A program made the position numbers and the translations under genes. From contig OZ176050.1 of assembly GCA_964247055.1 (NCBI GenBank), positions 12,586,001 to 12,650,000 on the forward strand: a stretch of 64,000 nt of DNA. The letters run 5' to 3'. Each line of letters starts with the position of its first letter. Positions within the stretch are counted from its first letter, which is position 1. The notes under the pieces were generated by a model that saw only the letters and a program-made list of their open reading frames with translations, did no database searches and had not been told where the DNA came from. Source of the stretch: Paragordius varius. Taxonomy: Eukaryota > Nematomorpha. Below, in pieces: positions 25,301 through 41,264 of this stretch.

Positions 25301-27419
25301 AATAGCCAAAAAGTAATCTGAAGAGTCAATCGGAGATTTGTCCTGTGATTCCCAAACCATTGAAGTTAATGGATAAGATGCTACAATCAAATTTTAAACT
25401 TAGTTAATCGTCATTTGAAAATTCAATCGGAAAGGTGTGCTGTTATCCCGAAACCATTGAAGCTTAAGTATTACACAATTATAAAGATCAAATATTAAAA
25501 GAGCCCAACCTTAAAGCTGATCGTCATTTGTAAGGTCAATCGGGAAGAGGTCCTGTGTTTCCACAATCTTTAAGCTAATGGATTAAACATATATAATAGC
25601 AGGTGAAATATGTAAACACACCAAATTTAAAGCTGATCGTTATTTGTAAGGGATCGGTAAGATATCTTGTGCTTTCGAATCTCGAAGTTAATGGATTAAA
25701 CATATATAATGGTAAATAAAATATATAAAGTTTATAGTCATTCGCAGAGAAGTCCAGTAATTGCGAAACGATTGAAGCTGAAAAATATACACATATAATC
25801 AGAATTCAAGTATTCAAAGAGGCCAAATTAAAAGTTGACAGTCATATTCAAAGCCAATAGGAGAGAAGTCCAGTGATTGCGACACCATTAAAATATTGTC
25901 ACACAAATATAATCGCAAATCAAATATTCCAAGAGGTCAAATTTAAGGGTCATTTGCAAAGTCGATCGAAGAGTTGACCAGGCATTCCTAAATTTAAACT
26001 TAAAGATTTACAAATATAATAATCAAATATTAAAAGAGCCCAAAATTAAACCGGATCCTTATTCGTAAGGTCAATCAGGAAGATGATTCGTGTCCAAAAC
26101 CCTTAAAGTTTATGGATTAAACATAAATAATAGAAAATCAGATATGTATACCAAATTTGAAGCTGAAACTCATTTGCGATTTGTAAAAAAGTCCAGTGAT
26201 TGCGAAATCATTAAAGCTAAGGAATGCAAATATGGCCCAAAAGAGTCGCTTAAGGTTAATAGTCTTTTGCTCGGAGAAGAGTCCATGATTGCAAATCCAA
26301 TGGATTATTTAAATATCATAGCGGTGTTAATAAGTGCCAAATATAAAATTGACAGTCATTGCAAAGTCAAGAGAGAAGTCCAGTGATCGCAAACCATTAA
26401 ATCGCAATAGATATTAAAAGAAGGCAAGCTAAAAGTTATAATCATTTGTAAAGTCATACGGAACAATGTTTTGCAGCGAAACCATTAAAGCTAGTTGATT
26501 ATACAAAATACGCAAATCAAGTAAAAGAAGGCAAACTGAAAGCTGGTAGTCACTTGCAGCATTAATCGGGAGGTTTTGTAATTGCAAAACCATCGAAGCT
26601 AAAGGATTATACAGATATCATCGATTAAATACGAAAAGAAACCAGACTTCAAGCAGGTAAGTCAATCGGAGAGAATCTTGCGAAAACCTTGAAATTGAAG
26701 GATTATACAAATATCATCGCAAATCAAATACTTAAAGAAACCAGACTTTAAATAGATAGGTCAATCGGGGAGAACTCCTGTGATTGCGAAACCATTGTTG
26801 AAGGATTATACAATATCATCGCAAATCAAATACTTAAGTAACAAGACTTTTAAGTAGGTAAGTCTATCGGGATGCACTTAATTGCAAAACTATTTAATCT
26901 GAAGGAGTATACAAATATAATCGCAAATTAAATACTTGAAACCAGACTTTAAATAGGTAAGTCAATCGAAGAGCTCCTGTAATTGCTAAACCATTGCAGC
27001 TGGGATTATAAAAATATCATCGCAAAATATTTAAAAAACACTTCAAAAGGTAAGTAAATCGAGGAAAATTCCTGTGATTGAGAAACCATTGTTGAAAAAA
27101 TATACAAATATCATCGCACATAAAATGATAAAAGAGGCCAAACTTAATGTTGAGAATCATTTGCAAAGTCGATAGGAAAGGAGTTTTGTAATGAAACATT
27201 GAAGTTAAATGATTATACAACGATCATCACAAATTAAATACTAAAAAACCAGACTTCAAGAGGTAAGTTATTCGGAGAGAACTCCTGTGATTGCAATGCA
27301 ATCTATGTCTGAAATTTGTGATTGTGTCCAATTTTTTATTGAAAACAATTAACTGATTTTCTTTTTTAAAAAACTTTTGTATTCTATGAAATATAAACAA
27401 CCAAAACATACCGGTTGAG

Positions 27420-28440
27420 TTTGGCTCGATTCGAAGCTTTAATAAATTTTGTAAAGAGGCCCCCCTCGATTTTTCTTAAATACTTATATTTAACCAGATA
27501 TTTTAAAGCCCATCACAACCTTATAGTGGAAATAACTTTAGTAATAATAATAATTACATTAAGTGATATCACTCTTTCGAGCGATCATATCCGTAAATAT
27601 TTCGCCATAGAACCGTGTCTATGGCGTCCTCGCGTTTTAAGATCAGCTCCCTCTTAACCGTATCTATCCATCGCGTTTCAGGGCACCCTCTTACCTTTCA
27701 CAATATAATATTCTATCGTTTTTCCAATGTAGTATTTATTATCTCTTCTTTCTGCAAGTCCAAACCATCTAAGACGATTTAGCATCATTTATTGCGTTAT
27801 CGGTTTGACTTCCGTATCTCCTCTAATGTATACATTTTTAACATTGTCTTTTCTCGTTACACCGCACATTAATCTAAGATTCTCATTTCAGTAACCCCAA
27901 AATGTCTCTCTTCCGATTTCTTTAATTCCCATGTCTGTGAGTTGTACATTGTTGTTGGCTGTTCAACAGCACTGTAAATCTTACCCTTGACTTTTAGGTC
28001 AATATTTTTATCGCACAAAACATTTCAGATTTTTTTATAATTTGCCCAACTATTTCGAATTCTTATTATATCATGTGTAAAAGAACCACCTGCTGCTAAA
28101 ATTGCTCCAAAATATTCGCATTCCTCCTGTGACCTTTAAAACCCGACCTTCTTCTGATTCTGTTTCTCGTTTCTTCCCACCAAAATTTATAAATTCCGTT
28201 TTCTTCTTATTAAGTTTTAAAACGCACCGTCGTAGCACATCTATCCATTTGCTTACCAATTCTTTCATTTCATACAGCTCCTCTGCAGCACTATTAGGTC
28301 GTCTGCATAAAGAAAATACCTTGCCCACTTCTTTTGAAATTTCGTCCATGCATATTATAAATAACAACGGACTGATTGCTGACACCTGATAGACGCCTTG
28401 GTTTATTTCAATAGGATCTCACTCCCTGATGTGTTTTAAT
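27420..28440 (-). mobile_element. 5'-truncated LINE, reverse-transcriptase C-terminal fragment
   Basis: Minus-strand translation gives the RT palm segment SAISPLLFIICMDEISKEVG (about 28320-28380), then in shifted frames a downstream part with QPTTMYN-, W-KNDR- and RWFG-like pieces and LKREDAIDTVLWRNIY near the 3' end (about 27590). This is the C-terminal third of a non-LTR retrotransposon ORF2. The catalytic ADD is blurred by a frameshift (LCRRPN in one frame, ADDLIVLQ in another). There are several frame breaks; no ORF1, endonuclease or full RT is present. It lies at the edge of the tandem array. Confidence 0.8.
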
Positions 28441-28812
28441 TTTGGTATTGTGAGAGCCATACATGCTCTATTCGCTTAATTATATCTAGTGGAAAAAAAA
28501 ATTTACATCAAACTTAGCTTATAGGGCAGAGAATCACGAACTATAGATTCCTGCACTTGGTGATATTTAATTGTTCGTTTTAAAAGATTTATGTTAAAGT
28601 AAGAAGTAAAACCATTTTTGATAACGACCACAGGTAAATATAAAAGATACTCTACATCTTCCGGATTTAGAAGGTAATAGAGCCCATTTAATTTAAAAGA
28701 TTTTTTTTAGTAATAATTGAAAATCAATGATATTGATAAAATACTATTGGATTAACCTAATATGAGTATTAAATAATCAATCATTTTTATTAAACATATA
28801 ATCAGGTAATGA

Positions 28813-28855
<43 letters not shown>

Positions 28856-29933
28856 TATTTTTTATTTCATAATACCATTTAATTTTCTAACAAATATTTT
28901 ATTGGCGTAATTTGTTTTTTTCTGATACTAGTTTAACATTAACTTCTTTTATTTTTGGTGTAAATTATATATCAAACGCTACTGTATTATACGATTGGCC
29001 AATAGTAATGCGAATTGATCAATGAAAAAACATTACAAATTTTTTTGATTTATAAATATACAACGAAAAAAATTACACGGGCTACATATAAAAATTTTAT
29101 TCATAAACCCATAAAACCAACATTAATGTATCATTATAATAAATGAAAAAGCGAAGGAGGGTAAAAAATTGATAATATTAAAAACGGGATGGGATATACG
29201 GTAAAGATAAATATATAAGTAAAATATTTTTATGAGTAAATTTTATAATAAAACAATATTGATTCAAACTGATATATTTTGGTGGATAACAGTTTAGGTT
29301 TTTGTTTGGTGTAACATATGAATTTTGGATTACAGTATGCATTTTAATGGTTTATGGAAAAAACCACAAAATGTTGAATAAACTATTATTTTCTTTCTTG
29401 TTTTCATACACTCCTGTGTTGCAAATTGTCCTACTATAGTGTGAAATAAACAACCATTAAAATGCATTCTGTAATTAAAAACTTCTTTATCAAATAATTT
29501 ATTCAATAACCTAGACAAATTAAAATATTGTGTTTCTATACTATTAGACCTCAAAAAACACCCTCCAACTATCGGATAATGCAAAGTGCAAAATTATAAA
29601 TCTTTTTTGTTTGCCATTTAAGGTATATGCGCACATAAAAATTTTGGGAATTTAGTGTTATACATAGAAATTTGATTATAAATTTAAGATAATACGTAAA
29701 TATATAGTGTAATTGGTAAGGAAATGTATTAGAAAAAAACGTAAATATGTATTGATTGACGTCTGAATACAGAAACAACAGATTAGTTTTACCCATTTCC
29801 GGTTACTTGTTACATCACGTAGAAAAAAACTTTTACGCAGATACCCCCTATGTATATATATATATATATATATATACAAATTTTTTAATCGATTATTTTA
29901 TAGTTTATAAATTATAATTATATTTATCATAAG
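28441..29933. other. intergenic with microsatellites and a MITE fragment
   Basis: Holds an (AT)n run at 28816-28852, a short family-A MITE piece near 28970-29025 (AAACGCTACTGTATTATACG then GATTGGCCAATAG), an inverted pair around TGCATTTTAATGG (29337) and CCATTAAAATGCA (29455), and another (TA)n run at 29852-29876 just upstream of the next gene. No gene recognised. Confidence 0.5.
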
Positions 29934-31948
29934 ATGATCTTTTCTTCCAAACATATTATTATACTACTTCTATGGATATGGACTATGCCATTGGATAACG
30001 ATTGCAAAGGTAATAATTTAACAATATATGTTATGTTATATATTTAATAATATTGTAAATTCTTTTCCAAACTTATTATATAATTAAAATTGTCATGCAT
30101 GTTACATCATAAAATGCCTACTTAACTTTAATTTTTTAACAAAATTTCCACTCTTTAAAACTGGAACTAGATTTGATATTAGACAAAAAATCAAAAAGTT
30201 TTTATTCTTTTTAACTAACCGACATAAATATCAAAAATTTTATTTGTAAATTATGAAATTGGGTCAAAAATATACAGTTTTGCCATAGCTATTTCTGTTT
30301 TATTATCACGGGGCGTAACAGTGATTTTAATCTAGTTATTACATTACAATATCGTCAAATTTACTTAGGGCAATATTTTTTGCTAAAATTTACGCAAAAA
30401 CACTAATTTTAATTTATTCTAGTGAATCTTATACACAATGTTTCTGGTTTAAAATAATACATAAAATTATGTTGGGCGCCTTCTCAATCATATGATTATG
30501 CAGAGTTTGTTATAGAAACCACCTATTTTGAACTTGGTTTGTAAATGATGAGTTCCTGAAACTGGTAAAATGTTGATTTTTGCTAATTTAAAAATGATTC
30601 TGAGTAGATTCTCAAAATCATGGAATCGGGTCTGATGTGAAAGAATCTATTGATTTTTATTTTATCCCAACTCTAGGTACATGGTCATGGCTTGATTAGT
30701 ATAAATTACCATTATTGGTAGAATTAAACCATTTCCGAATAATAATAAACTGTGGGTATATCTCAACTCATAACTTTATTTTGGATTCATGACTCATCAG
30801 GCCATAGGATTTCAATTTAAAATAAAAAAGCCTAATTGACAAGGATTATTTTTCTTATAAATTATACGATAATAATTTCGATTATATTATGGTCAAAGTT
30901 AATATTACTATAAAAACAAAACCAAACACAATCAATTGTGATTTTCAATAATGATCGACAAAATTGAAATTTATTGTCCTTTAATTATTCATTTTACGAT
31001 ATTATTTTTATGTATATATTTTTATAGCTATCTTTAAAGCATCTGGGGAATTAAGTAAGAGTCATTAATTATTATCAAGCTTATAATTATAAATGCAATA
31101 AATATCAAAAACAAAATTGGGGTTTATAAATTAGATATCTCAATATAATCTATCTATTACAATTTTGTATTAGGTGGGGCCAGTGGAATAAAACCAGAAA
31201 GTAATATTATACACAATGTGTACCACCCACCAAATTTTTAAGTCAAAAATGTAGTTTTCTTTTAATATTGAATCAAATAATTGAGTTTTCGAATAATGAA
31301 AAATTGGGAGCCAATTTGCATATTAAATAATAAAACTAATTTAAAGCAAGATGTTTTTAAAGATTTTTTTTAAATGTTTTCCAAAATAGATATTGGAAAT
31401 CATAAATAACGTTATACATACATATTCCTTTTATACATATATAAATAAAGTAAAGCGTCTTAAATGCAACAATCATAATTTTTAAATATAATCAAAAATT
31501 CTATTGTAATTGTTGACGATATTAAAACTAAAGTGAAACTTTTGTACGAAAACGCTAAATTTTACATTGTGGCTCTCACTATTTGGGTATAAAACATATG
31601 GTTAACCCGTTCGGTACTTGTTAACAAAATAAAAAAAATACTTGTTAAAATTTTATAATTATTATTTATTTTTCGCACCAATTAAAAAAATTCACATATA
31701 ACCAATTATATAGCGGTGTCCTGTTTTATAATTTAATGTTTATTTTGCTGATATAGTTTCCAACCCTGTTTATGAAAAAGTTGCAAGTATTTATTAAAAT
31801 ATTAACCAGAGATACAAAATAAAAAAAAATGGTGTTCAAGCTTGTCCCAATATGAAGAATAATTGTTTTACATAATTAAATATCATATAAATTCAACAAT
31901 ATATTAAACTGCTCAATTTAAAATAGAAAAAAAAACAAATTAAAATAT

Positions 31949-31985
<37 letters not shown>

Positions 31986-33732
31986 ACATAAAAATAAAAT
32001 TATCAATTAGTACTTATATAAGACTTTTGTGATGCCGTAATACAGTTAAGTATTGCTAGAAAGTTATTAATTATTGCCAAATAGTAAATACAACAAAGGG
32101 CAATATTATTGGCTAATAATAGCAAATAGTTAAAAAATAACTAAAAGCCAATAATACTACCCTTTTTTGTATCTGTTATTTGGCAGTGACTAATAACCTT
32201 CTACCAATGTATACTTACTCATACTGTAATTACAAGCAAAAGATCATGAATATTGTACTTTTTTTAAAATTCTTAAGATTGCTTTTGTCAAAGTTCGTCA
32301 TAATAACCTTCGATTTAAATTGGGGTAGTTAGATTCCCGGGGACTGTTTAGTATGTTACTTTAAAATATGGAATGAACTGAAACCATGGCGAAAGTTTGC
32401 ATTTAAGAACCGAATATAAAAAATCACTTTAAAAGACTTGATATTAAGTATTTTAAGAGAAATCCCAAAGGTAAAATTAGTCACCATGACATAAGTGCAT
32501 TAGCTATACAAAATTACTTTTCTGTTTCTATCAATGTTAGATGTGATTTAAATAAGAATTAGCCTAATTTTTTTATTTTTTTAAATCAAATAAACACGAT
32601 ATTCAAAAAGTTTTAAAATAAAAATGGCGTCAAAATAGTTTGATATGGAACTTTTTTTAAAACCGCTTTGAAACCTGGTGTTAAATGAAAAATTTAAAAG
32701 ATAAAAAATATTATATTCCATTTTGTTTTTTCTTAAGCTTTATGCCCACAAAAAAATGTACAATAATTTTTTATCATTTTGAAACTGTAAAGAAAATTTG
32801 GACAGAAACGCCATTTTTTCATTAAATAAAAATATATGTATATCTATACATTCGCAATCAGAAGTTACGTTATACTGGTGTTTGAAAATATAACTTAATG
32901 ACAACCGAGGCTATTATTAAACTATAACTAAGCCTTATTATATATCTAAATTAATTCAAACCTTTAAAATATTTATTTATAATTTGCACCTTTGTTGGTG
33001 TATTTAATTTGTTTGTTTACATAGATTGTTCAATGTGTCACAAACCCAATACACAACGTTGTGAGGATCAGATCTGTAAATGCAAATATGGCTATTTTAA
33101 CCCAACATGTTCGCATGGTATAATTTTGTAAACACCAAATAGAATAATTTTAACATTTAACACAATTAGCCAATATATAAAAACCATTTAACTTTATAAT
33201 TCTCTTATTATGTAACATAAATGAAAAACCTATGCATAAGCTATATTAAAATATGTTGTCAACCATTTTCGCTCTTGCTATCATTTCCCAATGCATTTAT
33301 TTTTTGCCGTATATGACACGACACTTTAGAAAACTTGGATGAAACGAAATAGTTTTTATGTTCAACTCTATTTTAAAAATAAATATTGAGATTTAAGCAC
33401 AAATTTAGATTGAAGTCGCCCTCTTTAGTGGTTTTTGGATAATATCAATTTAAAGTTAGATTGGCATCGATTTTATCGTAGATATGAGGACTATCACTAT
33501 GTATGTGGGAATTGATGTGATACTAATTTAGATGTGTAATCTGCTCACGTTGTTATTTTATTTGACTTTATATTACTTTTAAATGCAATAATTGAACGAA
33601 TATATAAAATTTTATAAAATATTGTTAATCATATATTTTTGTTTAACAGCTTGTCAATGTCCCACCCAGCATAGAGAAGAAATAGATCACCAATGCATTC
33701 CTTTTATAGCATCATGCAAATATAATACTTAA
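29934..33732 (+). CDS. small secreted cysteine-rich (EGF-like) protein
   Basis: Five exons: 29934-30009, 31028-31054, 31174-31200, 33025-33117, 33650-33732; 101 aa. All four introns are phase 1 with GT-AG borders, and the joined frame is open from ATG to TAA. Exon 1 encodes a signal peptide (MIFSSKHIIILLLWIWTMP). Exons 2 and 3 are micro-exons of 27 nt each (spacer AIFKASGEL, SGASGIKPE). Exon 4 encodes an EGF/laminin-EGF-like module: NCSMCHKPNTQRC, ICKCKYGYFNPTC. Exon 5 adds ACQCPTQHREEIDHQC and SCKYNT. There are 11 cysteines. Uniform phase-1 borders are typical of shuffled extracellular modules. No homologue recognised; function unknown. The micro-exons are the least certain part, since any 27-nt phase-compatible exon can be skipped without breaking the frame. 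Confidence 0.68.
31950..31982. repeat. (AT)n microsatellite
   Basis: Uninterrupted TA dinucleotide run in intron 3 of the small secreted gene. Similar runs lie at 12683-12714, 28816-28852, 29852-29876 and 41359-41380. Confidence 0.9.
32039..32229. mobile_element. TIR element (MITE), family B
   Basis: About 190 bp in intron 3 of the small secreted gene. Left: TACAGTTAAGTATTGCTAGA, ATTATTGCCAAATAG, ACAACAAAGGGCAATATTAT. Right: CTACCCTTTTTTGTATCTG, TTATTTGGCAGTGACTAATA, and CTTACTCATACTGTA. The arms are inverted copies. A second copy sits at 43931-44118 in the SEM1 intron. Confidence 0.75.
32307..32660 (-). mobile_element. truncated family C element
   Basis: Begins CCTTCGATTTAAATTGGGGT and contains AATGTTAGATGTGATTTAAA and AATGGCGTCAAAATAGTTTG, which are the complement of blocks in the copies at 9411 and 34267. 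It stops near 32660 without the far terminal repeat. Confidence 0.65.
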
Positions 33733-34266
33733 AATTTTCTTACCATTTTAATAAATTTTTTTTTGTTATAATTTGTGTAATGATTATGTATAATTCATTC
33801 ACAGAATATATAGTGTTTATATAATTAGGATGAAAAGGTTTTTAAAAAAGGAAAACGAATTTATATACGTACGTTCCAGCAACGAAACGTATCAAAGTTC
33901 TCAATGAAACACTGATCGGAACCTAAAGTGATTTTTTTTGTAAACCAACACCAATATAATATATTTTTACCAGCTTTAAAATCATAAAATTTAAACATTC
34001 TAAAACTATTTTTAGCACCTTCTGTGGTTTTTAGCGGCGAAATTTTTTTTCCATGTTTTTTAATTTCTCACATAGTTATTCAGGTAACTTACTTTTCCTA
34101 CTAAGTCAAATTTGGTATCTCTTGTTTGGGACACTCGGTTTTTTCGATAGAGTCAATGATGGGCTTTTAAAATCCGAAAAAATGAGATCAAGGGCCATAT
34201 AAGAGAAATAAATTCAAAAAGCAGAAAAACAGCTGTTGAAGTATTTCGACTATAGATTTTTTAACA

Positions 34267-34756
34267 CTTCGATTTAAATTGGGGTATCTATATCCCCAGA
34301 CTAAATTTAAATTCCTATTTCTAAAAAACTTCATAAAAATTATATAAAAAAGCCAAAATTTCTAAATCTAATTTTGTTTTGAGAAAAGGTTTTATGTCAA
34401 GCTACTTGGACGCCATTTTTATTATATAAAATTTTGCAAACTATCGTTTTTTGATTATAACCTAAAAATCAAAGGAAAATTAAATTACATCTAACATTGA
34501 TACAAATAGAAAAAGTGGTTTATTTTGTATTATAATTTAATTTAGCCGACCATATGTTACGTTGACTAAATTTTTACCTTTGGGTTTTCCATTAAAAAAG
34601 AAATATCAAGTATTTTTGAATAAATTTTTTTATATTTCGGTTTATCAATGTTAAATAGGTACATAATTTTGTCATAATTCGATTCCTTCTATATTTTTTA
34701 AAGTATTTAATTTTACAGGCCTGGGGTATCCAACTACCCCAATTCGAATCGAAGGA
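34267..34756. mobile_element. short TIR element, family C
   Basis: Left CTTCGATTTAAATTGGGGTA, right CAACTACCCCAATTCGAATC then GAAGGAC, inverted. Interior is colinear with 9411-9943, with GACGCCATTTTTATTAT, CATCTAACATTGATACAAAT and TTACGTTGACTAAATTTTTA. Confidence 0.75.
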
Positions 34757-35526
34757 CTGAAATGATTGTCTTGTATCCAAGTGTTAAAATTCAAAACAAA
34801 AATTTAATCATATTGTCTTATGAGATATATAAAAAACAGATGTTTTAGCCTTAAAAATAAAATTTTTAAATTAAACCGTTTTTGTGGTTTTAATGATTTT
34901 AATACACGAAATCATTTTAAAAAAATCTAGCTAAATCAAACTAAAGTATTTTTTTCGATTTTTTCTGAGATGTTTTTTAAAATAAGCTACTTTGCAACAA
35001 TAAACTCGGAGTATTATTCACTTGGCTTGTTTGTTTAACCTAAAAAATACAGTTATAAGGATTATCGACATAAATTTTTATTTAAGTGTTTCATTAGATG
35101 TTTGATTAATACAGGAAATATGCTTAGATTGACATTTTGCGTGAATAAATCAACGGTTTAAGTGTAATGCCAGTTTTTCCTCATAGATAGGGCATACAGT
35201 ATTAAAAAATAAATAATTTCACAATCTTCAGCTATCTATTAGATATGCATTAAAAATAAATTTCAGTAAGATATTTGGTAAGTAGCAGTTAAATAGTTAT
35301 ATTTGCCTTTTACATTTCATAAGAAATTCATTCATTCTAAATAACTTATAAATTTATATTTAATCACAAATAATAAAATAAGAAGAGTACACCACTAGAA
35401 ATTATTTTAAAAAGGTTACTATGACAGTTTTTACAAGTAAAACATAATTTAAGACACAATTATTTAAAATTTATATCTAACATTTTTTACCACATAAATA
35501 AATGATATTAAAAATTTTGCCACATA

Positions 35527-35625
35527 TACAGTAGCGTATGGTAATAAACAACAAATGATTGAAGTTAAAATCAAACAATTTTATGTAATATGGAAAAGCT
35601 TTTTTGATTACCATACGTTAATGTA
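35527..35625. mobile_element. mariner-like MITE, family A
   Basis: About 100 bp with left TACAGTAGCGTATGGTAATA and right GATTACCATACGTTAATGTA, inverted. The interior TCAAACAATTTTATG is like the other family A copies. Confidence 0.65.
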
Positions 35626-37060
35626 ATTCATACCACTTTCATCTTATTAAAAAACCCAATAGTTTTCTATAACCTTAAACAAGAAATGCTTTTCTTGGTA
35701 CCATTAATGCATGAATCAGCGGCTTTAAAGTCTACACACATTTATATCAATACAAGACTGTATTAGACAATATTTATCGATTTCTTTTTTTTTCTTAGCA
35801 TAACATACATAATATATTTCAAAAAGTTTTAAATTATTTATTGGTAGGCTTTCTATCATTCATTACTTTATATTTTATTTTCGTAAAATTATGTTATCAT
35901 TAAAATGCCCACCTGAGGGCGCTGTTACATACTACAAAATAATTTTTTATGCCATTTTATTTATATTATGCGTAAAATTAAAGGAAATCATCTACATTCT
36001 ATTACTTGGAAAAAAAGCTAATGATAATATATTTATATATTTATATGTTTTTTTATTGTTGTTCAATGTTAAAAAACCCTAATTCCAAGAAATAAGGAGG
36101 GCACACGTTAAATATGTAGAAAGCAAGCAAACACACACACACAAATTATTCTTTATACAAAAAATACTAGAAGGCCTAATATTTTTTATACTTCCATCCC
36201 ATTTTTTTATTTTTTTTATTAATGTGATTTTTTTATTTATTACAATTATTATACATACACCTTTGTTGCTCATCTCGTCTGTATATATCCTCCAAAAAAA
36301 TTTATACATCTTTAAACGCAACAGGTAATTTTTTTTAAAAAATTTAATTTTTTATTTTTACAACTTTTTAATACCACACCTCGAAAAATCTTGTAAAACA
36401 TTAATCTTTTTCATTGATTAAAATTTTTTTTTGATAATTTTTTCATTATGATAAGCCAAAAAAATGTGATTTAATTTTTCCATTATTAAATGGCATATAT
36501 CATATACATGTTTTATACATAGCGACACAATGCATATATTAATTTATACAACTGTAACCAATTTGTGTAAATAAATATTTTTTTTTGACAGGCAGAAACC
36601 AATTCACCGCTTACAAATTTAAATTTTGAAATTATAATAATAATAATAAATGGGAAAAAAATTATTTTAATTATTATATTAAATCACACTTGTCGTTTTT
36701 TATATATTTTCAAAAATTTAGTCTTGAAATTGCATCTGGAAGTTTGTTTATTGTTCTTACATAATATTGACACCTTTTGCGTCATAAATGTCATTGAAAA
36801 AAAAATGACAAACTTTTTGGGGTAAAATAGGGGACAAAATCTATTCTATTTTTTCTAATCTATGGTTATATGTATATATATGCATATATATACATTTTAA
36901 GTAAATACAAACCATAATTAAATAAATATTTAGCCTTTAACATCCGTTCGTTTCTTCGCACTCCTGCCAAATAAAATTGTTGTGTGTTTTAAAATCAATC
37001 AATACAATCAATCGTTTTTAATTACATATTTAAATTTTATTTGAAGGACTGACTGCCCTA

Positions 37061-37262
37061 TGTATGGGGGGGAAGGGGGGAGGGTTAATGTCGTCTCTGT
37101 TTAAATTTGTTGATATACTTGGGTAATGTGCGTAAGTCGTAACCTTTTATATAAAATAATCGGTCAACCGAGGAGGGAAAGAGGAAGTATATGTATTGTA
37201 ATTGTGTACCTAATATATTACAAAAACAAGATTTGACCCCCCCTTCCCCCCTCACCCCATTC
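37061..37262. promoter_or_regulatory. inverted G-rich / C-rich tracts upstream of RUNX
   Basis: A G-run block at 37065-37084 (GGGGGGGAAGGGGGGAGGG) and, about 150 bp further on, a C-run block at 37236-37259 (CCCCCCCTTCCCCCCTCACC) that is its near complement. In a genome this AT-rich they stand out strongly. They lie about 530 bp before the RUNX start codon. They could form G-quadruplexes or a stem, or bind zinc-finger factors. Regulatory role is inference. Confidence 0.4.
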
Positions 37263-37646
37263 AAATGTAAATATAAAGGTTTTGGTTAGTTTAGTTGGTT
37301 TTAAACACCGGTATTTATTTAATTTCCTTTTGTATTGTTTACATTTTATTTCCGTCATTACTTGGTATTTTTTCGTTATAAAAATTATTTTTCCTATTAA
37401 ATAAATTTTATTTTTTTACCATTGCCATAAAAATAAAAAATTCGGAGAAACGGTTGCATAATATTGATTATTAAATTGGAAAAGAGGAAAAACAGTTGAC
37501 TCATTATATTCTTAAAATTATTTTATTTGTCTATTATTAATTTTTTACCGCGTAATCATTCTTATATATCTATTATCTCTTATTGTAATGATTATTCATT
37601 TTTAATTTAGAGACAAAGCCACACACATACAAACCCATATACATAT

Positions 37647-37652
37647 ACCACA
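37647..37652. promoter_or_regulatory. possible RUNX binding site in RUNX leader
   Basis: ACCACA (complement TGTGGT) is the core site bound by Runt-domain proteins; it lies about 140 bp upstream of the RUNX start codon. A six-base match is weak evidence; autoregulation is known for RUNX genes in other animals. Confidence 0.2.
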
Positions 37653-37732
37653 AAAAAACAGTCGTTTAAATCGTAATATTTATATATATTTAAATATAAG
37701 AAAAAATTGATTGTGGCGTCGTCGTATACTAA

Positions 37733-41264
<3,532 letters not shown>

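Larger units (their letters stand above)
22145..27305 (+). repeat. degenerate tandem array, consensus unit about 117 bp (39 open codons)
   Basis: Roughly 3 kb of array (excluding the hAT insert at 23099-25262). Units share, in order, AACCATTGAAGCTGAAGGAT, TATACAAATATAATCGCAAA, TCAAATACTTAAAGAGGCC, AAACTTAAAGCTGATAGTCA, TTTGCAAAGTCAATCGG and AGAAGTCCTGTGATTGCG. Spacing of the ACCATTGAAG landmark ranges from about 90 to 117 bp (for example 111 and 114 at 22857, 22968 and 23082). My hand consensus is 117 bp and open in one plus-strand frame (KPLKLKDYTNIIANQ, ILKEAKLKADSHLQS, QSERSPVIA); the other two plus frames stop. Individual units have drifted and carry indels, so the array is not coding now. 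Family unknown; it could be a relic of a coding repeat or a plain satellite. Confidence 0.8.
33733..37060. other. intergenic region upstream of RUNX
   Basis: Contains a family C element (34267-34756) and a family A MITE (35527-35625). Two short frames near 35891-36321 show no recognisable protein. Long poly-T/poly-A stretches around 36180-36480. No gene seen. Confidence 0.5.

Noticed and set aside
26090-26386. 98-codon plus-strand frame in the tandem array
   Set aside because: It follows several array units whose frames otherwise break; there is no start context or splice support, so I treat it as array sequence.
22145-27305. CRISPR-like array
   Set aside because: Units are about 117 bp, degenerate and contiguous, with no short identical repeats and unique spacers; the DNA is animal.
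28102-28389. 95-codon plus-strand frame
   Set aside because: Antisense shadow of the LINE reverse-transcriptase fragment.
36079-36321. 80-codon minus frame upstream of RUNX
   Set aside because: Arises from AC dinucleotide and poly-T stretches; no recognisable protein.
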